Under the pieces are notes generated by a model. That model made no database searches, was not told where the DNA came from, and saw nothing but the letters and a program-made list of their open reading frames with translations. Positions 39,322 through 48,328 of a stretch of DNA of 64,000 bases are shown one piece after another. Position 1 is the stretch's first letter. Each line of letters starts with the position of its first letter. The stretch lies in the NCBI GenBank assembly GCA_028682895.1, contig JAJRAK010000039.1, positions 1 to 64,000 on the forward strand, read 5' to 3'. This DNA comes from Methanomassiliicoccales archaeon (lineage in GTDB: Archaea > Thermoplasmatota > Thermoplasmata > Methanomassiliicoccales > UBA472). Position numbers and translations under genes: made by a program.

Positions 39322-40422
39322 ATGATGGCCGAAAAATCTGAGGAAGAAGGGAGCGAAGCAGATGACTTCGCCGTAACAGCGTTTCAAGAATGGCTGAGGA
39401 TAACCGCTCAAGGGTTCCAGGACCATTTCGAATTGGAGAAGGCCACCGAGATCATGAGGCCTTACTCGATCAACGCAGGTATTGCTCTAGCGAACAATGC
39501 GAGCAAGATGCTTGGTTTGGAAGCTAAAGGCATCGAGAATCTGGCATATGAATGGGAGTTCCTTGATTTTAGCGTGGGCATCGTAAGTCAAACCGAGATA
39601 ACAGAATTTGGGACCAGGACCATCGCTACATCCTGTCCTTTCCATAACGGACCAGCAATATTATGTATCAATCATTTTGACCAAGGGCCAGATGCTTGGG
39701 CACATTTCATGGTCCCTGAGATCATGCATGGAAAATTCATCGAGGCTCTTTATGAAGGGAAAGGGCGCTGTTTCGGGCACTGTTCCCAGATATCCGACCT
39801 GGGCCGGATACTTGGAGCGAAACCCATCAAGACCATCAAGATCACGAACATGGACCCGGTAAAGAAGAGGGCCGTGCAATCATTGATCCTAACCGATTGG
39901 TGGGAGTTCTTCCTGTCCATGTTCGTGGACCAGGTGGGTTCGCAGAAGGTCGTGGAGCTCCTCGGACCAAAGTTCTATGATCTTGGAGCACAAGACTGGA
40001 AGAGGTTCAACGAGGAGTATGGGATCGGAACCGGTCATGTGGAAATCAACGAACTGATGGAGGCCTTCTCAAAAATGTTCGGACGGGAAAGTAGACCGAT
40101 CGTTCAAAAGAAGGATTCATTACATGGAGAGATCCTGAAATGCCCATTTTCCAATTGTCTCGTGGAGATGTGCTTGCTCATAGGAGAATATCTGAAAGGG
40201 TTATGCCACGAGGCAGACCCGGGTTCTAGGTTCAGTTACGTAAAGATGATGACCAAAGGAGATCCGATCTGCATATGGAGGATCGATAGAGGGGTGGGAA
40301 AAAAGGAAATGGAGGGCAGTAGGAACAAGGACGACCTCATCTACAGGCTCAAACAAAGACTGGTGAACGGGGAGATAACCAAGGAGGAGTACAAGGAATT
40401 GTATTCCCTCATCACCGAATGA
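39322..40422 (+). CDS. two-repeat Cys-rich protein with SHOCT-like C-terminus, paralog 4
   Basis: Repeat 1 CPFHNGPAILC...GKGRC; repeat 2 CPFSNCLVEMC...MMTKGDPICIW; tail LIYRLKQRLVNGEITKEEYKELYSLI. Starts directly after the GT1 stop codon. Confidence 0.75.
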   Translation: MMAEKSEEEGSEADDFAVTAFQEWLRITAQGFQDHFELEKATEIMRPYSINAGIALANNASKMLGLEAKGIENLAYEWEFLDFSVGIVSQTEITEFGTRTIATSCPFHNGPAILCINHFDQGPDAWAHFMVPEIMHGKFIEALYEGKGRCFGHCSQISDLGRILGAKPIKTIKITNMDPVKKRAVQSLILTDWWEFFLSMFVDQVGSQKVVELLGPKFYDLGAQDWKRFNEEYGIGTGHVEINELMEAFSKMFGRESRPIVQKKDSLHGEILKCPFSNCLVEMCLLIGEYLKGLCHEADPGSRFSYVKMMTKGDPICIWRIDRGVGKKEMEGSRNKDDLIYRLKQRLVNGEITKEEYKELYSLITE

Positions 40423-40503
40423 TCCAAACGAATTTATCGTTAGTCGATCGAACGATCAAGGAAGGCTCAACAATAGGAACGATTCCGAGGTTGGAGTGGA
40501 ACA

Positions 40504-41583
40504 ATGGACGCCATCGGTAATTCCAATAGCAAGTCCGATTTCGATCTGGAAACATTTAGGAACTGGGTGTTGATCACGGCCCAGGCCTTTCAAGATGAAT
40601 TCGGTGAAGAGAAAAGTTTGTCGATCCTTGAGCCATATTCAAAAAATGCGGGTATCGCCATAAATAACAACTGAGAAAAGATCTACCCCAACCTATCTGG
40701 AATCGAAGGCATGGCGAAGATATTTCATTTAACAATGAGTTATATGGGGATAGACATTCGATCGTATTACAACGATCTCGGATTTTATTTTCAGATCACG
40801 GATTGCCCTTACAAATCAGGACCACGTACGTTTTGTTTCATGCATATGTGGCAGTGTGCTCGTTTCATGACCATGCAATTGGGAGTGGACCTCGATCCTC
40901 ACATAATCAAGATGCTGAGCTCAGGGGATGATATTTGTTTAAATATCTGGACTTCCGAAAAGGACCCCATGGTGATGCTCAAGGCCGAAACGACGAAGGT
41001 AGTAATCATGAACTCCCTTCCCCTCACCGAGCAGCATAGGTTGTACTCGTTATGGGCCACCGATCTATGGGAGTTCTTCCTGATGGCTTATTCGGACCAA
41101 GTGGGACCAGAACGCTGCCTGAACGCTCTCAGGCCGCTGTTCACAGAATCCGGCTCTAAGGACCTGGCGCGAATAAGAAAAATGTGTAAAGAAGGGCACG
41201 AAGATGAAGACATGCCCGAGATCATCGGTCTCATCCTCTCTCAATTAAGGATCAAGAGCGAGATTATACGAAACACGGAAGGCAATATCGAGGCAAGGGT
41301 CTACGAATGCCCATTCTCCAGCGCTCGGAAGGACATGTGCGAACTATTCCATGAATATCTTGAGGGCATGTTGCATGGTGTAAGCGACGGATGCGTACTG
41401 GATTGCCAAAGGCGATCCGAAGATGCCGACCACTGCACGCTCATCATCGGCGAGGTCAATAAAACCGATCCGGTCAAGCCTACGATGGACGACGTCCTAA
41501 TACAATTAAAAATGAGGCTGGCAAGAGGGGAGATATCAAAGATGGAATACGAGGAACTGTTGAGCATTATAATGAAAGGATGA
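40504..41583 (+). pseudogene. two-repeat Cys-rich protein with SHOCT-like C-terminus, paralog 5, interrupted by in-frame TGA at 40672-40674
   Basis: ATG 40504 gives MDAIGNSNSKSDFDLETFRNWVLITAQAFQDEFGEEKSLSILEPYSKNAGIAINNN*EKIYPNLSGIEGMAKIFHL..., collinear with paralog 4 across the TGA; downstream repeats CPYKSGPRTFC...GDDIC and CPFSSARKDMC intact. Confidence 0.75.
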
Positions 41584-41607
41584 TGATCATCAAAAGATCT
41601 GGTGTGT

Positions 41608-42024
41608 ATGCCATTAATAAATAAACTGTTCGAAATAATTTGTCGCAACAGAATACCGATTTTCAATTGTCATTGCTTATTTTTACATAAATTGCTAAGG
41701 GAGTTGGGTGAGGTCGATGAATGTCCTTTCTCCGGCTCACCTCCTGAGATCTGACCGCAATGTGAGTCATTCCTGGACGGCGTCTATGAATCCGTTTTCC
41801 CCGACTTCAGGTTCTCATTCGATCGCATGATGACCAAAGGAGACAAGGTCTGTCATTGGTTCATCACAAAGGAGACGGGGACTATAACGGTGAAGTCTGA
41901 AAAACGAACAATCCCCGACGATCCATCAAAGATACTGGCGATACGATATGTTAAAGGTGAGATCACCAAGGACGATCTCGAGGAGAGGATTAGCAATCTC
42001 AGGAAGTTCGGATTGGTAAAATGA
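41608..42024 (+). pseudogene. remnant of a Cys-rich paralog (C-terminal repeat plus SHOCT-like tail), in-frame TGA at 41752-41754
   Basis: Frame reads ...LLRELGEVDECPFSGSPPEI*PQCESFLDGVYESVFPDFRFSFDRMMTKGDKVCHWFITKE...DPSKILAIRYVKGEITKDDLEERISNLRKFG. Confidence 0.7.
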
Positions 42025-42354
42025 TCTCCTATATGTCACGATCATCATTTTACGAATGCCCATTGATCGATCCTTTCCTACCCGAATGCAAGTTTAATTA
42101 CTCAAACCCGTCAATTTAATCATGCCTATGATCGACAAGCATCCTGAGATCACCGTGGAGCAATTCAAGATCATCCGGGAAGCATTGATAGAGCGATGAG
42201 CACTCCTCGGTGAAATTATTTCGAAAACAATCAATAATCAATCCTTTATTGAAATTTGATATAGATATTTATCACAAATAGGATAGGTTTATCCTCCTAA
42301 TGATAATTCTTAAATACCCTAAAAAATTATATTTTTCATCCGAGGGGAAAAGTA

Positions 42355-43584
42355 GTGACCTTTAAGATCCTGTACATAAGCGGCAGCATCGGTCTCGGTC
42401 ACGTCACAAGGGACATATCTATCGTGAACGAGCTGAGGAAGAGGAGAAAGGACATCGAGATCGTCTGGCTGGCGGACACGCCTTCCACCGCATATCTAAG
42501 GGCGGCAGGTGAATCTGTCTTGGCGGATATGGAAAAGGAGATAGCTTCTCCCAATGACATATGCGATGAACAGGCCAGAGAATATACGCTCAATCTCAAT
42601 ACATGGTTCTTGGCATACTATTCGACCTTTCCGGAAAGGGTCAAATTGATCAATAGCATCGTGGAGAGGGAGAACATCGACCTCATCGTCGGCGATGAGA
42701 CATATGACCTGTATTGCGAGATAGCTAAGAATCCCAAGCTGAAGATACGCCCGTTCCTGCTGATACTGGATTTCATAGGCTGCCATCTTCATGATGGAGT
42801 AGAGAAGAAGATGCTACCTGCCATCATGTTCAACACTTGGACCTATAGGCACATAAAGAACTTCCATGACAAGGAGGACACGATCTTCATTGGCGAGGTC
42901 GAGGACGTCGTCGATGAGAAGTTAAGGTTCCTGCTTCCAAGTAGAAGGGAGGCAGCTAAAAGGTACACCAAGGTCGTCGGTTATACCCTGTCCTTCAACC
43001 CAGACACTATTCAGAGCAAGGCGGAGCTCAGGAAGAAACTCGGCTATGGGCCTGAACCGCTGGTGATAGTCACGGTCGGCGGCACGGCTGTAGGAGCGGC
43101 CCTATTGAACAAAGCTGCTGAAGCATATCCGATCCTCAAGAAAACGATCAAGGACCTCAACATGGTCATCGTAGCCGGGCCTCGTATCCCTACGAACTAT
43201 GTCAAGGCGAACGACGGTCTAAAGGTCCTTGGTATGGTGCCTGATCTCTACGAGCATATGGCCGCAGCTGACCTCGTGGTCTGCTCCGGTGGGGGAACCA
43301 CCACGCTTGAGCTGCAGGCTTTGAACAAACCATTCCTGTACTTCCCCCTATTGGAGCATTTCGAACAATCGATCGATGTGGCCTACCATCTTGAACGTAA
43401 TAACATAGGGGTGAAGATGGACTACTCCAAGACCTCACCTGAGGACCTGGCGAAGGCGGTCATAGACAACATCGATAAGAAGCCCAACTATCCGAAGCTT
43501 TCATGGGACGGGGTTCAACGCATCGCTGGGCACATAGATACATTGGTCACTCGCATCGAGAACGGAGAATTGAAGGTTGCTTGA
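42355..43584 (+). CDS. MurG-like / UDP-glycosyltransferase family protein 2 (paralog of 38110..39321)
   Basis: MTFKILYISGSIGLGHVTRDISIVNELRKRRKDIEIVWLAD ... LGMVPDLYEHMAAADLVVCSGGGTTTLELQALNKPFLYFPLLEHFEQS. Confidence 0.88.
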   Translation: MTFKILYISGSIGLGHVTRDISIVNELRKRRKDIEIVWLADTPSTAYLRAAGESVLADMEKEIASPNDICDEQAREYTLNLNTWFLAYYSTFPERVKLINSIVERENIDLIVGDETYDLYCEIAKNPKLKIRPFLLILDFIGCHLHDGVEKKMLPAIMFNTWTYRHIKNFHDKEDTIFIGEVEDVVDEKLRFLLPSRREAAKRYTKVVGYTLSFNPDTIQSKAELRKKLGYGPEPLVIVTVGGTAVGAALLNKAAEAYPILKKTIKDLNMVIVAGPRIPTNYVKANDGLKVLGMVPDLYEHMAAADLVVCSGGGTTTLELQALNKPFLYFPLLEHFEQSIDVAYHLERNNIGVKMDYSKTSPEDLAKAVIDNIDKKPNYPKLSWDGVQRIAGHIDTLVTRIENGELKVA

Positions 43585-43783
43585 ACACGGACCCGGGTCT
43601 TCATGAAGCACCTTCGCCAAGGATCAATGCTGACCTACGAGCTCGAACTCATTCTCCGTGTGGCATATCCGCCCGACCTTCATCTCATCCCTCGTTCGAA
43701 GGCCAATCATTATCACCCTAGACCCGAGTCATTCTCACCATTAAATGGTCAGGTACAGGTCCTTTGAAGGGGGTGTTAACAGC

Positions 43784-44818
43784 ATGAACGAAAAAGAGAG
43801 GCTGATGGCGGTCCTGGACCACGAAGAGGTCGACCGCGTTCCCTGCGCATGTCCGTTGCAGACAGGTACTATCGACCTGATGAAGGCCTCGGGCGCTTAC
43901 TGGCCTGAAGCGCATGTCGACGCTGATGCCATGACCAAGCTCGCTCGGGCGGCCAGGGACCTGGCCTGCATCGAGAGCATCAGGGTGCCGTTCGAGGTGA
44001 GCGTGGACGCCTCCGCTTTCGGCGCTCCCACGGACGACCGTCGCCTGATACGCCAACCTTTAGTTCTCAATCGCATGGTGAAGACCGATGTGGACCTTTT
44101 CAACCTAAAAGTGCCGGACCCATTGATGGACGGCAGGGTCCCGGTTGTGCTGGAGGCGATAAGGACATTGTCCAACGACGTGCCGGACACCCCCATAATA
44201 TGCGGTGTGATCGGGCCGTTCATGCTGGCTTGCCAATTAAGGGGGGAGCAGCTACTTATGAAGGATCTGAGTGAGTCGCCGGACATAGTGCGCACCCTTC
44301 TGAACATCACCACGGAATGGGGGATCGATTTCTCCATCGCCGCCCTGGAGGCAGGGGCGGACATCATATGCATCGTCGACAGCGCGGCCACGGGTGAGAT
44401 GTTAAACCAGAGCATGTACGATAAGTTCACCTGGGCCTACGAGAGAAGGATAGCCAAGGCGATACGAGGGCACGACGGCCGATCGATACTGCACATCTGC
44501 GGGGACACCTCTCGTAACTTGGAACTGATGGTCGAAACGAACGTGGACGGGATAAGCGTAGACCATTGCGTCCCGATGTCCCTGGCAAAAAGGATATTCC
44601 ACGGGCGGACGGCCGCCATCGGGAACATCGCGCCCATCACCACGCTGATGACCGGCACGCCTTTGGAGGTGGCGCAGGAGACCCATGCCTGTCTGGACCA
44701 AGGAGCTGACGTCATAGCCCCCGGATGCGGCTTCGCCCCGGAGACCCCGCTGGAGAACATGAGGGTCATGGCCCGCACCACCCGTTCGTATGTACGAAGG
44801 GCCGGGGGGCCGGGGTGA
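43784..44818 (+). CDS. MtaA/MtbA-like (uroporphyrinogen decarboxylase family) methylcobamide methyltransferase
   Basis: MNEKERLMAVLDHEEVDRVPCACPLQTGT ... HICGDTSRNLELMVETNVDGISVDH ... GNIAPITTLMTGTPLEV. Confidence 0.85.
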   Translation: MNEKERLMAVLDHEEVDRVPCACPLQTGTIDLMKASGAYWPEAHVDADAMTKLARAARDLACIESIRVPFEVSVDASAFGAPTDDRRLIRQPLVLNRMVKTDVDLFNLKVPDPLMDGRVPVVLEAIRTLSNDVPDTPIICGVIGPFMLACQLRGEQLLMKDLSESPDIVRTLLNITTEWGIDFSIAALEAGADIICIVDSAATGEMLNQSMYDKFTWAYERRIAKAIRGHDGRSILHICGDTSRNLELMVETNVDGISVDHCVPMSLAKRIFHGRTAAIGNIAPITTLMTGTPLEVAQETHACLDQGADVIAPGCGFAPETPLENMRVMARTTRSYVRRAGGPG

Positions 44819-44822
44819 TACC

Positions 44823-45626
44823 ATGGGTTCGCGAGGTGACGCGCTGGGGATCATCGCCTGCCATATGCTGGAGGACGAACTGGTCCATGTGCTATCCGGC
44901 GATGAGAACGTCACCCGGTTGCTGATAGTCGATTCCGGGGTCTCTAAGACCCTAATGCCCAAGCTGCGCTCGCATTGCGCGGGTAAGGCCTTGGAGACGG
45001 TCCAGGAGGAAAAATTATCTGAGATGGAGGTCCGAGGAGAGGGCAACATCCTGATTTGGCAAAGACCGATCAACCTACATATAGCCCCGGAAGAGCTCAA
45101 GGATGAAGGCCTTAGATGCATCAATGCCGTCAAGGACCTCTGCTCCTCCATCCTGATGTTCTACGGCCTGTGCGGCAACGCCTTCAGGAACCTGGAGGCG
45201 CTGACACAGGGCATCGATGTTCCGGTGACGATATTGAAGGACGCGAGCGGACAGGTGGTGGACGACTGTATGGGGGCGGCCGCCGGAGGCGTGGAGGCAT
45301 ATCTCAAGCTCCTGAGGACGCACCACGGCGCCTTCTTCCTCAGCCCTATGTGGGCATCCGACTGGAGGCGCTTCTTCGTGGACATCATGGTGCTGCATGA
45401 CCCCAACGACCTGGAAGGCGCCAGGTACATTTTTCAATACATGAACTACACCACGGTCACCATGATGTGCACCGGACTGGGGGGCAACGACGAGTTCCAC
45501 AAGGACGTCGGCGAGTTCTCAAAGGCCTTCAACCTGAAGATGGAGGAGTTTCCCTGCAACACCTCGGTGGTGGACAGTTCGTACGCCCGGGCCAAAGGCC
45601 GCATGCATCGTCATCAAGAGCTATAG
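44823..45626 (+). CDS. DUF1638 domain protein
   Basis: LGIIACHMLEDELVHVL ... LILMFYGLCGNAFRNLEAL-type motifs; directly downstream of the UroD-family gene. Confidence 0.8.
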   Translation: MGSRGDALGIIACHMLEDELVHVLSGDENVTRLLIVDSGVSKTLMPKLRSHCAGKALETVQEEKLSEMEVRGEGNILIWQRPINLHIAPEELKDEGLRCINAVKDLCSSILMFYGLCGNAFRNLEALTQGIDVPVTILKDASGQVVDDCMGAAAGGVEAYLKLLRTHHGAFFLSPMWASDWRRFFVDIMVLHDPNDLEGARYIFQYMNYTTVTMMCTGLGGNDEFHKDVGEFSKAFNLKMEEFPCNTSVVDSSYARAKGRMHRHQEL

Positions 45627-46276
45627 TCCAATATGTACCGCTTTATCAGGAGCAGCGTTGGCACGATGGTGATTATGAGCAGCACCGGCAGGACGATGAT
45701 GAACACCACGAACTCGTTGTAGGTGAAGTACTCCCGGATGTGCCCGCTCAGGCTGGATACCATTATCACCACCACAATCCCGAAGATACCTATGAAGACT
45801 GAAATCGATTCCATGATGCGCACGAAATACGTCTTGAGGAACTGGTCGTGGTCGGATATCGATGCATGCAGTTCGCCCATGACCTTTCCCAGTTCCTTTT
45901 GCGTGGAGTTCAGATTTCGCCTCAGCTCCTCCATGTCCGTCTTCATGTTGTCATAGGTGGAGATCAGCTTCGATTCGATCTCACGAGGTGAGATAACCTC
46001 GGCGGAACCACCGGTCTGGTCCTCGGCCTGAAGGATGCCCAACCCCGCTTGGTTTATCTGCACCCTCCTGGAGTCGGCCGCGCCGGAATTATAGAGCGTC
46101 TCTTCCACCAACCCTTCCGTCCTCAAACGGTCCAAGACACGGCATACCTCGATATTATCAAAATTTCCCGCGGAGGCGACGTTGCTGATGACATCCTTCG
46201 GGTCCATCCTGGCCGGGTAGACCTGCCTCAGGTATCTCAACAAGGCTTGGCGGATATCGCTCTCAGCCAATCTCAT
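45614..46276 (-). CDS. wHTH - coiled coil - two-TM membrane protein, paralog A
   Basis: N-terminal wHTH-like region (IRQALLRYLRQVYPARMDPKDVISNV...VCRVLDRLRTEGLVEETLY), EIESKLISTYDNMKTDMEELRRNL, ISDHDQFLKTYFVRIMESISVFIGIFGIVVVI. Confidence 0.65.
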   Translation of the reverse strand: MRLAESDIRQALLRYLRQVYPARMDPKDVISNVASAGNFDNIEVCRVLDRLRTEGLVEETLYNSGAADSRRVQINQAGLGILQAEDQTGGSAEVISPREIESKLISTYDNMKTDMEELRRNLNSTQKELGKVMGELHASISDHDQFLKTYFVRIMESISVFIGIFGIVVVIMVSSLSGHIREYFTYNEFVVFIIVLPVLLIITIVPTLLLIKRYILDYSS

Positions 46277-46998
46277 CGCCTCGGGTTCACCAGGATGAGC
46301 GTTCTGATGCTCAATACCATGACCACGACATAGATGATGATGATGACCGGAACGCTGATCAGTAATATCCAGTAATGCTCACTCTCAGCGTAGCTAAGGC
46401 TGAGCCCTATCGTGAGTATCAGAATGACGACGATGGCGAAGATGCTGACGAAGACACCGAAGGTCTCAATGACCCTTAGGAAATAGGTGCGTATGACCTG
46501 ATCGTGATCGGAGATGCGTTTCCTCATCTCCACCATGTCCGCCTCCAAGGTCTTCTGGTCAGTGACGATGCCCTCCCGCATATCGTTCATGTCAGAACTG
46601 ATGCGGTCATATGTCTCGACCAACCGGGTCTCGATCTCTTTTGCCGACACCACCTCCTTTTTAGCGCCCTTCTCCTCCAAGGCCTGTAGGTGATCGATGC
46701 CGTTCGAGGTGATCTTGTAGCGATAGGTGTCGGTCTTGCCGAAAGGCGCCTTGATGACCGATTCTTCCAGCAATCCACCCTCCTTCAGCTCCTTGATGCT
46801 CTGTGACACTCTATCGATGGTAACGTCTTTCAGCATCTTCTGCACCGACGAGATGAGGACGATCTCGTCCACCTTGATGGGATAAAACTCTCTGAGGCTA
46901 CGCAGGACATGCATCTGAACATCGTTTTGGTACGTGTGCTCGACCAATGTACCCCTCTCCTCTCCGTTCAGGTTTTGTGAACATTCGTTATCAAACAT
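46273..46998 (-). CDS. wHTH - coiled coil - two-TM membrane protein, paralog B
   Basis: Same architecture as 45614..46276: VVSAKEIETRLVETYDRISSDMNDMREGI ... ISDHDQVIRTYFLRVIETFGVFVSIFAIVVIL. Confidence 0.65.
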   Translation of the reverse strand: MFDNECSQNLNGEERGTLVEHTYQNDVQMHVLRSLREFYPIKVDEIVLISSVQKMLKDVTIDRVSQSIKELKEGGLLEESVIKAPFGKTDTYRYKITSNGIDHLQALEEKGAKKEVVSAKEIETRLVETYDRISSDMNDMREGIVTDQKTLEADMVEMRKRISDHDQVIRTYFLRVIETFGVFVSIFAIVVILILTIGLSLSYAESEHYWILLISVPVIIIIYVVVMVLSIRTLILVNPRR

Positions 46999-47113
46999 TA
47001 TATTAATAATGCTCAGAACGGCCCAAGGACCACCATTGTTCGTAGAAATTCAGGTTTCGAACCTACGGGAAAGGGATCGATCGTGTCATAAAACGATTGA
47101 AAAGGTATATCGC

Positions 47114-47935
47114 TCAGCCAAGGCCTGATTCCACCACATTACGGTTGAAATCCTTTGAGTTAGATACGATGAACGCCTCACAATAGCGCATTTCGCTGCT
47201 GGCATTGATCGACCGATACGCGTTCAATCCACATATCTTCTCTACGTAATCTATCATCCTCATCTGGGATTGGTGTTCCCGTAGCGCTCTGACCTTGATA
47301 TCTATGCAATCGGTGATATCGATCAGGGCATTGGGGACGAATGGTGTCCAAACCTCATACTGGAAGATGGTCATCTGACCGTTGGCGCCCTTCAGAGCCT
47401 CCGAGGCTATCTTAGCAGTCGTCCAATGGTCGGGATGGTTCTCACGGGGATGAGGGACAAAAAGTACGTTGACCTTGCGTTCAGCGATCGTCTCCTTTAC
47501 CTTTTCTATAGCGGCAGGGGTACAATCCAGACATAGGTCGGACGTCTTATTGAACAGGGCATCCTTTATCCCAAGCACCCTCAGTCCCTCCCTTGCTTCC
47601 ATTTCCCTCATGGCGATCATCTCTGCCGCAGTGTGGTCAAGGTTCCCAAATCGGCCATCGGTCATGTACTCCACGGTCACCTTCGCCCCACCGATGACCA
47701 GTCGATGTATGGTCCCCCCGCATCCTAGGACCTCATCGTCCTGATGTGGGGCAAGGACCAATGCTCTAATGTCATGTTCCTCATCTATTTGGACGATATC
47801 TGGCAGATGATAGCGTCTCTCAAACTCGTCGCCTATCCTCGCCGCTACGTCATCCCACAGGCGATTGACCTGTTGGATATACTCATATTGATCGTTCCTC
47901 ACCTTTTTCATAGGCCCGATGTCCGAGCGAATCAA
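47114..47935 (-). CDS. PIG-L / LmbE family deacetylase
   Basis: LAPHQDDEVLGCGGTIHRLVIGGAKVTVEYMTDGR ... VPHPRENHPDHWTTAKI. Confidence 0.9.
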   Translation of the reverse strand: MIRSDIGPMKKVRNDQYEYIQQVNRLWDDVAARIGDEFERRYHLPDIVQIDEEHDIRALVLAPHQDDEVLGCGGTIHRLVIGGAKVTVEYMTDGRFGNLDHTAAEMIAMREMEAREGLRVLGIKDALFNKTSDLCLDCTPAAIEKVKETIAERKVNVLFVPHPRENHPDHWTTAKIASEALKGANGQMTIFQYEVWTPFVPNALIDITDCIDIKVRALREHQSQMRMIDYVEKICGLNAYRSINASSEMRYCEAFIVSNSKDFNRNVVESGLG

Positions 47936-47956
47936 CAGGATTGTTAGTTTATATAT

Positions 47957-47976
47957 TTTATCCTTTTAAGGATAAA
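47957..47976. promoter_or_regulatory. 20-bp perfect palindrome upstream of the PIG-L gene
   Basis: TTTATCCTT-TT-AAGGATAAA, 9-bp arms, 21 bp upstream of the 47935 start. Confidence 0.5.
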
Positions 47977-48328
47977 TCAATGACATTTGTACAAAATTTC
48001 GATTGTGAAGACCTAAATGGGATAGGCGTTCATCGACGGTATTATCATTTCAAATGGATTGCTAGATTCATCGAGCGACATCGATCATCAGGACGATTAT
48101 TTTAATGGGTCCTCAATTTCCGTACGTACGTCTACCTTTTTTTCTTAATTTAATTAGGTTCACTTCGATGTTAATATATATTGATACAATTTAATTAACA
48201 ATCATCAAGGTAGAAAAGGACGGCGGTCGCCAACTTGACAGGAATCGCGAAAATGGAACGAACGCCGATCGATATAGGGTTGGTAAGTGATCCATCCACA
48301 TTATAGACAGATCATCGACGGATAATAA

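Noticed and set aside
40504-42024. Pyrrolysine read-through as explanation for interrupted ORFs
   Set aside because: Both interrupting codons are TGA; pyrrolysine uses TAG. No same-frame ORF pair split by TAG was seen near the methyltransferase genes.
42121-42199. Short ORF MPMIDKHPEITVEQFKIIREALIER
   Set aside because: About 25 aa with no recognised family; could be a remnant but evidence is insufficient.
43562-43659. Inverted repeat ACGGAGAAT...ATTCTCCGT spanning the end of GT2
   Set aside because: 9-bp arms separated by about 80 nt and partly inside coding sequence; expected by chance at some rate and no further support.
48124-48134. CGTACGTACG repeat
   Set aside because: Short simple alternating palindrome; no second copy or promoter relationship that I can support.
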